DNA from: Neocallimastix lanati (nom. inval.)
Lineage: Eukaryota; Neocallimastigomycota; Neocallimastigomycetes; Neocallimastigales; Neocallimastigaceae
DNA: 64,000 nt
NCBI GenBank assembly: GCA_016946835.1
Contig: JACVTC010000106.1
Span: 335,001 to 399,000 of the forward strand
Direction: 5' to 3'
Shown: piece after piece, positions 1 through 18,891 of the stretch
How the letters are laid out: every line of letters starts with the position of its first letter
How positions within the stretch are numbered: position 1 is the stretch's first letter
Notes under the pieces: model-generated
Databases searched by the model: none
Seen by the model: the letters and a program-made list of their open reading frames with translations, nothing else
What the model was told of the DNA's origin: nothing
Position numbers and translations under genes: made by a program

Positions 1-1120
1 CTCATCGTCCTCTTCTTCTTCTTCTTCTTCTTCTTCTTCCTCCTCCTCCTCTTCTTCTTCTCCCACAAATTCACCTATTTCACAAAAATCAATCAATCTT
101 AATAACAATAAAAAGTGCAATAATTCATCTCTCCTTTTCCATCCTAACTCATTTTCAATATCAAACTCTGAATCCTATCTCTTTAATAATTCTTCAGAAT
201 TTTCATTAGACAGTGAAGACATCATGAAATTAAGTGATAAAAATTCAAATAAAAATAGAAAAAATGATAGTGAAGATCAAAATGAAAATGAAGAAAATTT
301 CTATATTAAACCCAATGATCTATCCTCTTCTATTAATAGCAATTCAAATAGTCAAGTTGACATTAATAGTGAGAGATTAAATTCAAATAATAATCATAAT
401 ATTAATCATTCCAATAAACTTAATAGTAATAATACTAAAAATGATGATAATAATAAAAATGACGATGATAATGATAATTATAATATCAATGATGATAATG
501 ATAATAATGTTAATGTAAGTAGTACCAGTAGCAGTACTATTGATACCTCAATAATTAAAAAGCATATTGAAAATAAATATTCTTCCTTAGATAAATTAAC
601 TAAAAATAAAAAAAGAAATCAAGATTCATGTCATTGTCATCACCATCATAAACGTAATCGTAGTCGTAGTCGTAGTCGTAGTCGTAGTCGTAGTCGTAGT
701 CGTCACCATCATCATAAGCATCATCATTCCTTATCAAGCTTAATAAAAAATACAAAAAAAAATAGTAATTTATCGCTAAATAAATTGAAAAATCTATCCA
801 ATTCACTATTATCAAATTTAAATTCCACATCCAATGCCATTCATTCTACGAGGAGTAGCAATAAAAATCCTACGCAACAGAAACAGAAAGAAAATGATCC
901 TCCTAATTCCAGTACTCCTTCAGTTCAATCCCTATCAATAAATCCAACAGAAAAAATTAAAGTTTACAAATACACAGAAAATAGTGAAATTGAACGTATT
1001 AAAAATAAATATTCATCCACCATCTTCAATGACAGTAACAACTATGATAATTATTCTTCACTTAATAAATTTACTCCATATTGTGATAATGTATGCTTTC
1101 TATCTCTATATCATATATAA
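1..1120 (+). CDS. 3' part of a Ser/Asn/His-rich, RS-repeat protein (5' end outside window)
   Basis: The reading frame is already open at base 2 and runs to a TAA at 1118-1120, so the gene starts left of the window. In order, the visible protein has a poly-Ser run encoded by TCN codons, an Asn/Asp-rich stretch, a short Cys/His-rich patch, eight consecutive Arg-Ser dipeptides (about 660-701), a His cluster, and a Ser/Asn/Lys-rich tail. No conserved domain is recognisable. RS repeats and His runs are typical of nuclear low-complexity proteins, but that is only an analogy. The last residues before the stop could be read-through into an intron: possible donors (GT at 1035, 1083 or 1091) precede the stop. 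One combination (GT at 1035 or 1083 with an AG at 1597-1598) would join this frame to the next locus, so both could be one gene. Confidence 0.6.
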   Translation, partial: SSSSSSSSSSSSSSSSSSSSPTNSPISQKSINLNNNKKCNNSSLLFHPNSFSISNSESYLFNNSSEFSLDSEDIMKLSDKNSNKNRKNDSEDQNENEENFYIKPNDLSSSINSNSNSQVDINSERLNSNNNHNINHSNKLNSNNTKNDDNNKNDDDNDNYNINDDNDNNVNVSSTSSSTIDTSIIKKHIENKYSSLDKLTKNKKRNQDSCHCHHHHKRNRSRSRSRSRSRSRSRHHHHKHHHSLSSLIKNTKKNSNLSLNKLKNLSNSLLSNLNSTSNAIHSTRSSNKNPTQQKQKENDPPNSSTPSVQSLSINPTEKIKVYKYTENSEIERIKNKYSSTIFNDSNNYDNYSSLNKFTPYCDNVCFLSLYHI

Positions 1121-1564
1121 TTTTTAATAATAATAATAATAATAATAATAATTTTATATCATTAAAAACTTATTATCTAACAACTACATATTTTAATTAA
1201 ATAGTATTAGTATTTATAACTTTTATTTTTTATTATATTAATATTAACCATTTAACATTTTTATATATCTATATGTATATAAAATATTATTTTTATTTTT
1301 GAATTTATTTTTTTTATTTTTTTTTTATATTATTGTTTTTAAAAATGGTAGTCTAATAAAATAAATAAGTAAGTATTAATAAAATATTAATAATATTAAT
1401 ATAACATAAAAATTTAATAAAAATAAAAAAAATTAAAATTTTATATAATTTATTTTTTTAACTAATTTTTACTGTAAATATATTTTTACCTATATATATA
1501 ATATTCAAATATATAAATATATTTATCATTCATTAAATGAAATAAAAATAGTATCATATCAAAA
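1121..1564. other. AT-rich spacer or intron
   Basis: This stretch has no coding potential. It starts with a short (AAT)n run and then has poly(T) and TA-rich sequence. It is either the intergenic gap between two low-complexity genes or an intron joining them. Confidence 0.5.
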
Positions 1565-7369
<5,805 letters not shown>

Positions 7370-7487
7370 ATTTTTCTTAAAAAAAAAAAAAGAAGACTGA
7401 TAACATTTCAAGAAATAATTAAAATTAAAATTGGATTTAAATTAAATATAAACCATGATAAAAATTTTATTGCTATGACTATATGAA

Positions 7488-7533
<46 letters not shown>

Positions 7534-8320
7534 ATAAAAACTAATTAATTTCTAAAATATAAAAAAAAATGATATTAATGGAAAAAAATGTATATATTAA
7601 TACTATCACAAAAAAAAATAATAAATAATTATATATATTAAAAAAATTATAATAATTAAATAATAAAAAAAAATGAAAAAAAAAATTATATTTTATTATT
7701 TTAACTTTTTTTTTTTTTTTTTTTTAACAAAAAAAAAATACTCAGATGAATTAAATCTAATCCTAATAAAAAAAATTAAAATAATAATAATAAAATAAAA
7801 TAATAAAAATAATTATAAAAATGAAAAAAAAAAAAAAAAAAAAAAAATATTATAAAATAAAATAAGTTTTCTGGTTACTTGCGGTGTAATAAGGAAATTA
7901 TAGTTTAAATGAAATTAAATTAAAAAAAGAAAATTAGTAAAAAAAAAAAAATAAAAATAAAAATAAAATAATAGTCGTACTATTAAAGTAATAATAGATA
8001 AATGAATAAATAAATTATTATTATTATTTTATTATTATTATTTTCTGTATAATAACGAAAATTAATTTGTTATAAGGCAATGTGGTAGTTGTATAAAATA
8101 TAAGTAATAATTTTTTTTTCTTTTCTTTTAATAATCATTTAATAATTTATCTAAGACAGAAAAAAAAAATTTTTTTTATCAATATACCTAAATCAAACTT
8201 TAATTATTCACTGCTTTTATTAAAAAAAAAAAATTCATAAAATTATCCTACCATTATTTTATATATTTAACTTTTAAATATATTTAATTAATAATAATAA
8301 TATGTTATAATTATTTTTAA
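7370..8320. other. Gene-free AT-rich spacer
   Basis: This stretch holds poly(A), poly(T) and TA-rich sequence with no open frame beyond homopolymer reading. I see no gene, RNA or mobile element. A TTTA tetranucleotide run (about 7275-7321) lies just upstream, inside the last intron of the preceding gene. Confidence 0.7.
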
Positions 8321-8619
8321 AATAAAGTAAAATAAAATAAAATAAAATAAAATAAAATAAAATAAAATAAAATAAAATAAAATAAAATAAAATAAAATAA
8401 AATAAAATAAAATAAAATAAAATAAAATAAAATAAAATAAAATAAAATAAAATAAAATAAAATAAAATAAAATAAAATAAAATAAAATAAAATAAAATAA
8501 AATAAAATAAAATAAAATAAAATAAATAAATAAAATAAAATAAATAAATAAAATAAAATAAAATAAAATAATAAATAAAATAAAATAAAATAAAATAAAA
8601 TAAAATAAAATAAAATAAA
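8321..8619. repeat. (AAAAT)n pentanucleotide array
   Basis: About 300 bp of nearly perfect AAAAT/TAAAA repeat, with a few 4-bp (AAAT) interruptions near 8521-8575. The 125-residue minus-strand open frame here is only the pentamer read in triplets (Ile-Leu-Phe-Tyr-Phe), not a gene. Confidence 0.9.
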
Positions 8620-9659
8620 TTTAAAATTAAAATTAAAAAGAAATAGAACAAAAACTTATAACATGATATAAGCCTTAATTTTTATTTTTACTAAATGCTT
8701 ATTACTCTTTTACCATAGTACTTTAACTATATCTATTTTATTTTTATTTTATTTTGTTATATTATTATTATTTTTATTTTTTTTAAAAAAAAAAAAAATT
8801 TATACTATTTTTTTTTTAAAGTAAATATATTAGTTTGTTATTTTTTAAGATTATCAAAAGTTGGAATAAATCAATAAAGTCAAAATAAAATTAAAAAAAA
8901 AATTAATACAAAATTTGAAAATAAAAAAAAAAAAGGGAAAAAAAGGTATTTTTTAAGATTAATAAACGTTGGAATAAATCAATAAAATAAAATTAAAATT
9001 AAAATATATATACATATATATATTTTTTTTTTAATTTTAATTTTATATATATATAACTATATCCATGATTAAAAAGTTTATAAAGTTATTTTTATTTATT
9101 TAAAAAAAAATTATATATATATATATAAAAGAATTAAAAAAATTTTTTTATTGAAAATGTTTATAATTAAATTGTTTTATAAAGCAAAAATTTAAATCTA
9201 TTAAATTTTTTATTTCATATCCTTTTTTTTTTTTTATAATTTTTCCTTTTTTTTATATGACTCCGAAATAGTCATAAATTATGTTATTTAAATTACACTT
9301 TTTTAAAAAGTGTAATTTAAATAACATATAACAGAATAATTATAATTATAATTTAAATTTTATATATTTATTTTATTTATTTTAAACATGCATTTACATA
9401 ATAATCTAAAATTTAGTTTTATATATATTAGAAAGATACATATTTATATAAATAACATTCAAAAAAATAAAAAAAAAAATTAAAAATGTTAATTGTATTA
9501 TTATTTACATTAATATTTTATAGATAATCAAACCATTAAAATAATTGTAAATGATTATTATTATATATATGAGACATATTATGTGTAACTATATATCATA
9601 TATATATATATTTTTAAAGATAATTTATTTATTATGAAATCCTTAATTAAAAAAATTTT
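8620..9659. other. Gene-free spacer with a short direct repeat and a perfect palindrome
   Basis: This is AT-rich sequence without coding potential. A segment of about 40 bp (TTTTTTAAGATTA... GTTGGAATAAATCAATAAA) occurs at about 8839-8878 and again, with a few changes, at about 8948-8987. A perfect inverted repeat lies at 9281-9327 and is listed separately. Confidence 0.65.
9281..9327. repeat. Perfect inverted repeat, 23-bp arms
   Basis: The arms start ATGTTATTTAAATTACAC and end with the exact complement, separated by a single base, so the segment could form a hairpin or cruciform. It contains GTGTAA/TTACAC and is not a simple repeat. No coding sequence is near. It could be a hairpin-forming miniature element or a replication-slippage product. 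Confidence 0.8.
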
Positions 9660-9873
9660 TTTATTATTATTTATTATTTATTATTTATTATTTATTATTT
9701 ATTATTTATTATTTATTATTTATTATTTATTATTTATTATTTATTATTTATTATTTATTATTTATTATTTATTATTTATTATTTATTATTTATTATTTAT
9801 TATTTATTATTTATTATTTATTATTTATTATTTATTATTTATTATTTATTATTTATTATTTATTATTTATTAT
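9660..9873. repeat. Heptamer array (TTATTTA)n
   Basis: About 210 bp of the 7-bp unit TTATTTA. This is the reverse complement of the TAAATAA unit that builds the large satellite at 12575-15270, so the same satellite family is present in both orientations. The 104-residue open frame across it is an artefact of the 7-bp period (LLFIIYY). Confidence 0.9.
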
Positions 9874-10209
9874 TATGTCAAAAAAATAAATAAAAAGTAC
9901 CATGTTTTATTTTTCTACTTTTTTGGAATATCCTATAAAAAGAATTAGAAAAAAAAATTAAAAAATTATAATTAATAAATAATGTCATTAATATTAATAA
10001 ATAATAATTCATAATATAATATAATATAATTGTATTTTCTAGTTTTTTTTTTTTTTTTTTTACCCTCTTAATAAGTCAAAAAAATAAAATAAATTAAAAT
10101 AAAAAAAAAAAAAATTAAAAATAAAAAATATAGAAATATTTAATTTTTATTTTATAATTTGGTAGATATAATTTTATAATTATGTTTTATATCAAAATAT
10201 CAAATGTTT

Positions 10210-10280
10210 AATATAACTTATATATTAAGTTATATTATAAAATTGTTTAATATTTATATATTAAATATTAAACAATTTTA
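10210..10280. repeat. Two adjacent palindromes with TATAT loops
   Basis: The first has 11-bp arms (10210-10220 and 10226-10236). The second has 19-bp arms (10238-10256 and 10262-10280). Both are perfect and both have a TATAT spacer. They lie directly next to each other in otherwise gene-free sequence. Confidence 0.8.
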
Positions 10281-10662
10281 TAGATATTCAGATATTTATA
10301 AATTGAATAATAACTATATTTATGAATTGATGGTTATTATTTATTAATTGATAATTATTAAATCCTAATTGATAGTTATTATCTATTATTTATTATTTAT
10401 TACTTATTTATTTGTTATTGTCTAATAAATAATAATCTGACTATTTTCAAGTTATTTTAAGAAAAAAAATTTTTTTATTCATCAATAGTTATAATTTATA
10501 TTTATAAATTATATAATTTTTTTTACTATAAAAAATATTATCTATCATATATATATATATTTATTTCCTATTTCCTTTCTTTTATAGCATTTTATGAAGC
10601 ATTAATAAAATATATAAATTCCTATAATCTTTTAAATATTTCTGTTATTGACAGAAATAATT

Positions 10663-10831
10663 AAATAAGAAATAATAAATAAGAAATAAGAAATAAAAAA
10701 TAAAAAATAAATAAGAAATAAGAAATAAGAAATAAGAAATAAGAAAAAAGAAATTAAAAATAAAAAATAAGAAATAAGAAATAAGAAATAAGAAATAAGA
10801 AATAAGAAATAAAAAATAAGAAATAAGAAAT
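10663..10831. repeat. Heptamer array (AATAAGA)n
   Basis: About 170 bp of a 7-bp unit AATAAGA with AATAAAA variants. It has the same period as the main satellite but an A-to-G change in the unit. Confidence 0.85.
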
Positions 10832-12574
10832 AATTGAATAATTCAGTTTAAAAATTTTACAGAAATATCTAAATTATTAATAATTAAAATTACAAATGGT
10901 TAATAGAAATACAGTAATCTTCTTAACAAATTATAACTTTGTTCATTCATTTAACATTCATTTAATTATTATTATTTTTTTAATTTAATATAAAGTAATT
11001 TAAATTTAAATTAAAATTTAATTTAAAATTAAATTAAAAAGGTAACACACACTTTATTAAGGCGTATAATAAAATATATTAAATTTATTTATTTTTATTT
11101 TAAACCTATTAATTTTCATATATATTTCAATATAAATATAAATATAGATATGTAAATATAAATATATAAATATAAATATATAAATATTTCTATTTTTTTT
11201 TTTTTTAATTTTTATATTATTGTTTTATTTTCATAAAAAGATAATCTATCAAATTTTGACCATTTCACCATTTCATGTCATTTAACAAGGATATTGTTTT
11301 CTGTTTCAACTTTAAAACCATGGACTTTAATCCTTTATAAATTATAACTAGTAAATTGTAACTATAATCTATTAATTATTAAATATTAAATATTAACTCT
11401 TAAATAATATTAAATTGTGTATAATTAATAATTAAATAATTTTAATTGTCATAATTAAATCATTTTTTTATTAATTAAAAAATTTTAATATTTAAATTTA
11501 TTTTTTAATTTTCATTTCACTCTATATCTGTTGAAGTATTTCTATTGTAGTTTTTATATTTATATATATATATAATATTTATTTATTTTCTATGTTTAAA
11601 AGAAAAAGAAATTTAATTTTTAAATAATTGTCCGCTTTAATGGTAATAAAGTTCATTTAAAATAAAAATAATAAAAATATTTAAAATTAGGAAGTTTCAT
11701 AATCTAATACTATTAAATTAAGGAAAAAATAAATATAATCAAATAAAAGTATAAAAATTTCATTTCACCCTCGGAGTAAAATCTATATCACATGATCAAT
11801 AAAAATGTTTAATTATTATAGAATTATGGAATATAAATATTAAAGTTTATATTTTACAATAATTAAACATTTATTTTTATTATTATCATAAAAAAAATAA
11901 AAATAAAATTTATGTTAATTATTTAATACTATTTAAACTTTCTAACGGCATTTTTTTTTTTTTTTTTAATTTGTTCTAAAACAAAAGTTTTGTTTTATGT
12001 AAAAATTATATAATTTATATAATTCATATTTTCCTATATTCATTAATTTTTATTAAATGAATGGAACATAAACCACACCACTGGGATAATTTTGAGAGAA
12101 AAAAATATCAAAGTTAACTTTCCAAAGATTTATAATAATAATAATAATAATAATAAAATTTATGAATTTTTTTTTTAATTATTCGTATTAAATATTAATA
12201 TTTAAAAAACCAATATTTATAAAAAAAATATTGAAAAATATATTTAAAATTTTAGTATAGTTTATATTTCATATAAAAGTATATTTTTTTTAAAGCAATG
12301 AATTATTACTTTTATATAATTAATATATAAAAGATTATTTTTATAATAATAAAAAAAAAAAATAAAATAAAACAGTATAAAGTACTTTATTTATCTTTGC
12401 TTATTGAAAAGAAAAGTTTGACTATATATTAATAAATAATAAACATTAAAACATTAATGTAATTATATTAATGTAAATATTTTCTAAGAATTCTATAAAA
12501 GTTTACTTATCCTTATGTCATTTAAAGGTATTATTTCCATTATTATTTATTATATAGTGTTATATAATAACTAA
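10832..12574. other. Gene-free spacer
   Basis: AT-rich sequence with no supported gene. It includes an imperfect hairpin: 15-bp arms at 11803-11817 and 11858-11872 (AAATGTTTAATTATT and its complement). A few slightly GC-richer patches (about 11240-11330 and 12060-12125) show no sustained open frame and may be decayed coding sequence. Confidence 0.6.
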
Positions 12575-15270
12575 TAATTGAGTAATAAATAATAAATAAT
12601 TGAATAATAAATAATTGAATAATAAATAATAAATAATTGAATAATAAATAATAAATAATAAATAATAAATAATAAAATAATAAATAATAAATAATAAAAT
12701 AATAAATAATAAATAATAAATAATAAATAAATAATAAATAATAAATAATAAATAAATAATAAATAATAAATAATAAATAATAAATAATAAATAATAAATA
12801 ATAAATAATTATTAATAAATAATAAATAATAAATAATAAATAATAAATAATAAATAATAAATAATAAATAATAAATAATTGAATAATAAATAATAAATAA
12901 TTGAATAATAAATAATTGAATAATAAATAATAAATAATAAATAATAAATAATAAATAATAAATAATAAATAATAAATAATAAATAATAAATAAATAATAA
13001 ATAATAAATAATAATAAATAATAAATAATAAATAATAAATAATAAATAATAATAATAAATAATAAATAATAAATAATAAATAATAAATAATAAATAATAA
13101 ATAATAAATAATAAATAATTGAATAATAAATATTAAATAATAAATAATAAATAATTGAATAATTATTAATAAATAATTATTAATAAATAATAAATAATAA
13201 ATAATAAATAATAAATAATAAATAATAAATAAATAATAAATAATAAATAATAAATAATAAATAATAAATAATAAATAATAAATAATTGAATAATAAATAT
13301 TAAATAATAAATAATAAATAATTGAATAATTATTAATAAATAATTATTAATAAATAATAAATAATAAATAATAAATAATAAATAATAAATAATAAATAAT
13401 AAATAATAAATAATAAATAATAAATAATAAATAATAAATAATAAATAATAAATAATAAATAATAAATAATAAATAATAAATAATAAATAATAAATAATAA
13501 ATAATAAATAATAAATAATAAATAATAAATAATAAATAATAAATAATAAATAATAAATAATAAATAATAATAATAAATAATAAATAATAAATAATAAATA
13601 ATAAATAATAAATAATAAATAATAAATAATAAATAATTAATAATAAATAATAAATAATATAATAAATAATAAATAATAAATAATAAATAATAAATAATAA
13701 ATAATAAATAATAAATAATAAATAATAAATAATAAATAATAAATAATAAATAATAAATAATAAATAATAAATAATAAATAATAAATAATAAATAATAAAT
13801 AATAAATAATAAATAATAAATAATAAATAATTGAATAATAAATAATAAATAATTGAATAATAAATAATAAATAATAAATAATAAATAATAAATAATAAAT
13901 AATAAATAATAAATAATAAATAATAAATAATAAATAATAAATAATAAATAATAAATAATAAATAATAAATAATAAATAATAAATAATAAATAATAAATAA
14001 TAAATAATAAATAATAAATAATAAATAATAATAATAATAAATAATAAATAATAAATAATAAATAATAAATAATAAATAATTGAATAATAAATAATAAATA
14101 ATTGAATAATAAATAATAAATAATAAATAATTAAATAATAAATAATAAATAATAAATAATAAATAATAAATAATAAATAATAAATAATAAATAATAAATA
14201 ATTGAATAATAAATAATTGAATAATAAATATTAAATAATAAATAATAAATAATTGAATAATTATTAATAAATAATTATTAATAAATAATAAATAATAAAT
14301 AATAAATAATAAATAATAAATAAATAATAAATAATAAATAATAAATAATAAATAATAAATAATTGAATAATAAATATTAAATAATAAATAATAAATAATT
14401 GAATAATTATTAATAAATAATTATTAATAAATAATAAATAATAAATAATAAATAATAAATAATAAATAATAAATAATAATAAATAATAAATAATAAATAA
14501 TAAATAATAAATAATAAATAATAAATAATAAATAATAAATAATAAATAATAAATAATAAATAATAAATAATAAATAATAAATAATAAATAATAAATAATA
14601 AATAATAAATAATAAATAATAAATAATAAATAATAAATAATAAATAATAAATAATAAATAATAAATAATAAATAATAAATAATAAATAATAAATAATAAA
14701 TAATAAATAATTGAATAATAAATAATAAATAATTGAATAATAAATAATAAATAATAAATAATTAAATAATAAATAATAAATAATAAATAATAAATAATAA
14801 ATAATTGAATAATTATTAATAAATAATTATTAATAAATAATAAATAATAAATAATAAATAATAAATAATAAATAATAAATAATTGAATAATAAATAATAA
14901 ATAATAAATAATAAATAATTGAATAATAAATAATAAATAATTATAATAATAAATAATAAATAATAAATAATAAATAATAAATAATAATAAATAATAAATA
15001 ATAAATAATAAATAATAAATAATAAATAATAAATAATAAATAATAAATAATAAATAATAAATAATAAATAATAAATAATAAATAATAAATAATAAATAAT
15101 AAATAATAAATAATAAATAATAAATAATAAATAATAAATAATAAATAATAAATAATTGAATAATAAATAATAAATAATTGAATAATAAATAATAAATAAT
15201 TGAATAATAAATAATAAATAATAAATAATTAAATAATTGAGTAATAAATAAATAAATAATAAATAATGGA
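12575..15270. repeat. Satellite block, 7-bp unit TAAATAA, about 2.7 kb
   Basis: The block is almost wholly tandem TAAATAA. It is broken at intervals by variants containing ATTGAATAA, AATATTAAAT or AATTATTAATAAATAATTAT. A composite variant cluster recurs at about 13117-13190, 13285-13360, 14213-14290 and 14362-14440, showing higher-order amplification of larger blocks. The 286-residue minus-strand open frame at 14424-15284 reads LLFIIYY repeatedly and is not a gene. Such an array could be heterochromatic, centromeric or merely expanded non-coding DNA; the sequence does not decide. Confidence 0.92.
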
Positions 15271-17993
15271 ATAATAAAAAACAATATTAATAAATACTAT
15301 AATTATTAAATAAAATATCTTTTAATAACATAAAGTTAAAATAAAGTTAAAATAATTTTTTAAAAAAAGTTAATAAATAAATAATTTTATTAAATAATAA
15401 TTAAAAATAGTATATTTCAATAGATATTGGTCATCATAAAAGTATTCATTAATAATAAAAAAAAAATTATAAAAATTAAAAGAATTTTAAAAAGAAAAAA
15501 AATTATTCTGTTAATGTTTTCTTCTCAATATAAATTATTCCCTCTTCTTTTTTTTTTTTTTTTTTTTTTTTCATTTTTATTACTAATTACAATTTCGTAA
15601 GAAAATTCTACAATGCCAATATCGAATTCTAAGTAAAAGGTGGAAAAATTCGAATCTCTTAAAAAAAAATGTTTTATATTTCTCTAAATATTATTCATTC
15701 TTGTAATTTTTTAAATTTAATATTTAGAGTGAATTTGTAATTATTATTTAATTGAATAGTTAAGAATAGAATAATAAATACTTGAATAATAAATAATTAA
15801 ATAATTAAATATAATTAATAAATAATAATTTATATTTAATTAAATATTAAAAAAATACAGAAAATATGATTGGCTTTAAAAGGTTATTCATTAACATATA
15901 ATTTTTTTTTTTAAAAATGTATTTCTACTTCCAGTGCTCCAATCTTTCTATTTTATTTTTAACTAAACTAAACTAAACTAAGCTAAACTAAACTAAAAAT
16001 ATAGAAAAAAAAACAAACTAAAAATTAATTAATTAATGAAATAATTGATAAAATAAACCTCTCTTTTCTTTTTCTTTATTTTTATTTTATCTTTTATATT
16101 TATTTTTTATTTTATTATTTTTTATTATCTTTTATTTTTTATTATTTTTTTTTTATTAATTTTTTTTATTTTTTTTTAAAGTTTTCCTTTATATTAAAAT
16201 TTCCTTATTTGGAATATTTGAAAGTATTATTCATTGTATTTCTTAGAATTCTTTTTTATTTTATATATTACATTCTATAGCTAATTCTAAAGTGAAGTAT
16301 ATTAGATATCCATTATTTATATATTGTATTAATACAGATTTATTGTTTGAACTATTTTTTATATATTAGCTCTTATTAAATATAATAATTGATTATATTT
16401 AATTGACAATATATGTTAAGTGCTATAATATAGGTTACAATATATTTTCATTCGATTACAATATATGCACTATTGAAATAATTTATTAAATGATTCATTT
16501 TAAAAATATAAAAATTTTTTTTTAATTTTTTTTTATTTTAAATTTTTATTAAAACTAATTAAGTTTTAAGGTATCTGTAAAAAATTTAACCTATTTTAAT
16601 AGCATATCATTAACCCTTTTCCTTCATAAATACTATAACAATAATCATAAATAACTAATCATATATAAAATAAAATTTTAAAAAAAAGAGAAAAATTAAT
16701 TATCATCATTTATATCAAATATTGTTTTTTTTATCCTTTTTTTCTCTATCATTTTATATCTTCATATCCTATATATTCTATCTATAATGTTAATAGGTTG
16801 AATAGTTTTAATAATAAATAAATAAAATCCAATAAATAAACTTTATTTATTATAAAAATATAATATCAAATAGAATTATGTGAATAAATAAAAGAAAAAA
16901 TTTTTATTATGAAATAAAATTACATAATATATTGTTGATAAATAAAAGTTTAAACATTAATATAAATAATATATGGATTTTATATATTATAATAACTACA
17001 TAATTTATTTTGAAATTATTAATATATTTAATAGAAATAATATATCATGCTACATATTCTATTTAATGTTCAATAAACTGTAATTAAGTAAGAAATATAT
17101 AAAATATATCATTTTAAATTTAATATATTAAATAATAAATACATAATAATAAATCAATATATTTAGAGTATTAAAAATATTTTCAGTAATTTTGATAGTT
17201 AATTATAATTATAAATATAATATTAAATAATAAATAAATATTATTATATTTATTTAATTATTTATTATTTATTCAATTATTTATTATAATAATAATAAGT
17301 AAATATTATTATATTTATTTAATTATTTATTATTTATTATTTATTATAATAATATTAATATTAATTATTATTTATAATTTAAAATGAAAGAGAAAAAAAA
17401 TATAATAAATAAAATATTTAAAAAATAAATTATTTAATAAATAACATATTTATATATACAATAAATAATAAATAATATATTAAATAATATATATAAGTAT
17501 ATTATGTTTAATATATCTAATATTTGATTTAATCATTTTTTGAAAAGTTTTTTTTTTTTTTTTTCATTTTAAAAAAATTTTTTTTTTATTTGTTGTTATT
17601 AATTTTTTATAAATATATTTTATTGTTAATTTTTTTTAATTTTGTTTTAAATTTTTATTATTATTATTTTTTATTTTAAAAATTTTTAAGAGTTGTAATA
17701 TATAAGAAGAGATTATTTTTTTTTTTTATCTTGAAAAGTGTACAAAAACAACTGTAAAGGAAGAAAAAGAAAAAAAAATATAAATATAAAAAATCAAACA
17801 AACAAAAATAAAAAAAAAATTAGAAATTCATTGAAACAGAATAAAATTTATATAATCCAAAAAAAAACAAAATCAGAAAAAAAAAAAAAAAAAAAAAGGA
17901 ACAATAGTAATATATATAATAAAATAAAAATCACAATAAATAATTAATCGCTTTAAAGAAAACAATAAAAAGAAATTAAAATATATCTATAAC

Positions 17994-18025
<32 letters not shown>

Positions 18026-18891
18026 AATAAAATATCTATTACATATTTAAAAAGAATAACTCTTATAAATACAGTAAAAAGTAAACCTTTATAAAAAGAA
18101 ATAAAGATATAATAAAATAAAGAAATAGAACAAAGCAATTATATTTTTTTTTTTTTTAATCTGAAATTTTATAATTAAAAAAAAAACTTTTTTTTTATTT
18201 ATTTATTTATTTACTATAATTAAAGGAAATTTTTGTAATAATTATTTAAATATATATTTTATAAAAACTTGGTAATAAGGATAAAAAAAAAAAATAAAAA
18301 ATTACTTTAAACATTTATACTAAAAATAATATTTTAAAACTATTTTTCTTTTATAATTATCCATATAAAATCACTATATATTTTATAAACTATTATTTAT
18401 TTTATTATATCTTGGTTTATTAAATTTATTAGAAATATTTAAAGTTATTCAAATAATACAAACATCTTTAAAATATATTATTAAATTAAAAGATAAAGTT
18501 ATAATATTAATAAATTAGATTAAAAATGATATAGAAAATAATAAATTGTTATAATTCATAAATACAATAAGAAAATATATACTCAATAATAATATTAAAT
18601 TACTAAGTATAAGAACAGGATAAAAAAAATTTAAATATATTAATTTACAATTAAAATAAGGATTTTTTTATTTTTATTAAAATTTAATATATATATATAA
18701 GAATAAAAAGTCAATCAATATATTAAAAAGTTACTAAATAATATTATATATACCAACTTATCATTATTTTAAATTAAGAATATATTAAATTAATAATTTT
18801 ATAAACAATAAATCAATATATAATATACATATATATATATTTTTTTAAAAAAAAACCAATCATCTTAAAATTTATATAATATAAATAAAAA
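15271..18891. other. Gene-free spacer upstream of the Stealth gene
   Basis: Poly(A), poly(T), TA-repeats and short AAATAA repeats. Short open frames at 17738-17947 (+) and 17953-18138 (-) are Lys/Asn or Phe/Ile readings of homopolymer and have no support. A small ACTAA/ACTAAACT repeat lies at 15961-15997. I see no RNA gene. The promoter and 5' UTR of the Stealth gene must lie in the last few hundred bases, but no element can be recognised. Confidence 0.65.

Noticed and set aside
8274-8651. 125-codon minus-strand open frame
   Set aside because: Pure (AAAAT)n pentamer reading.
14424-15284. 286-codon minus-strand open frame
   Set aside because: It is the 7-bp satellite read in triplets (LLFIIYY repeats); it has no composition or structure of a gene.
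17738-18138. Lys/Asn-rich and Phe-rich small open frames
   Set aside because: They consist of homopolymer-derived codons without conserved features.
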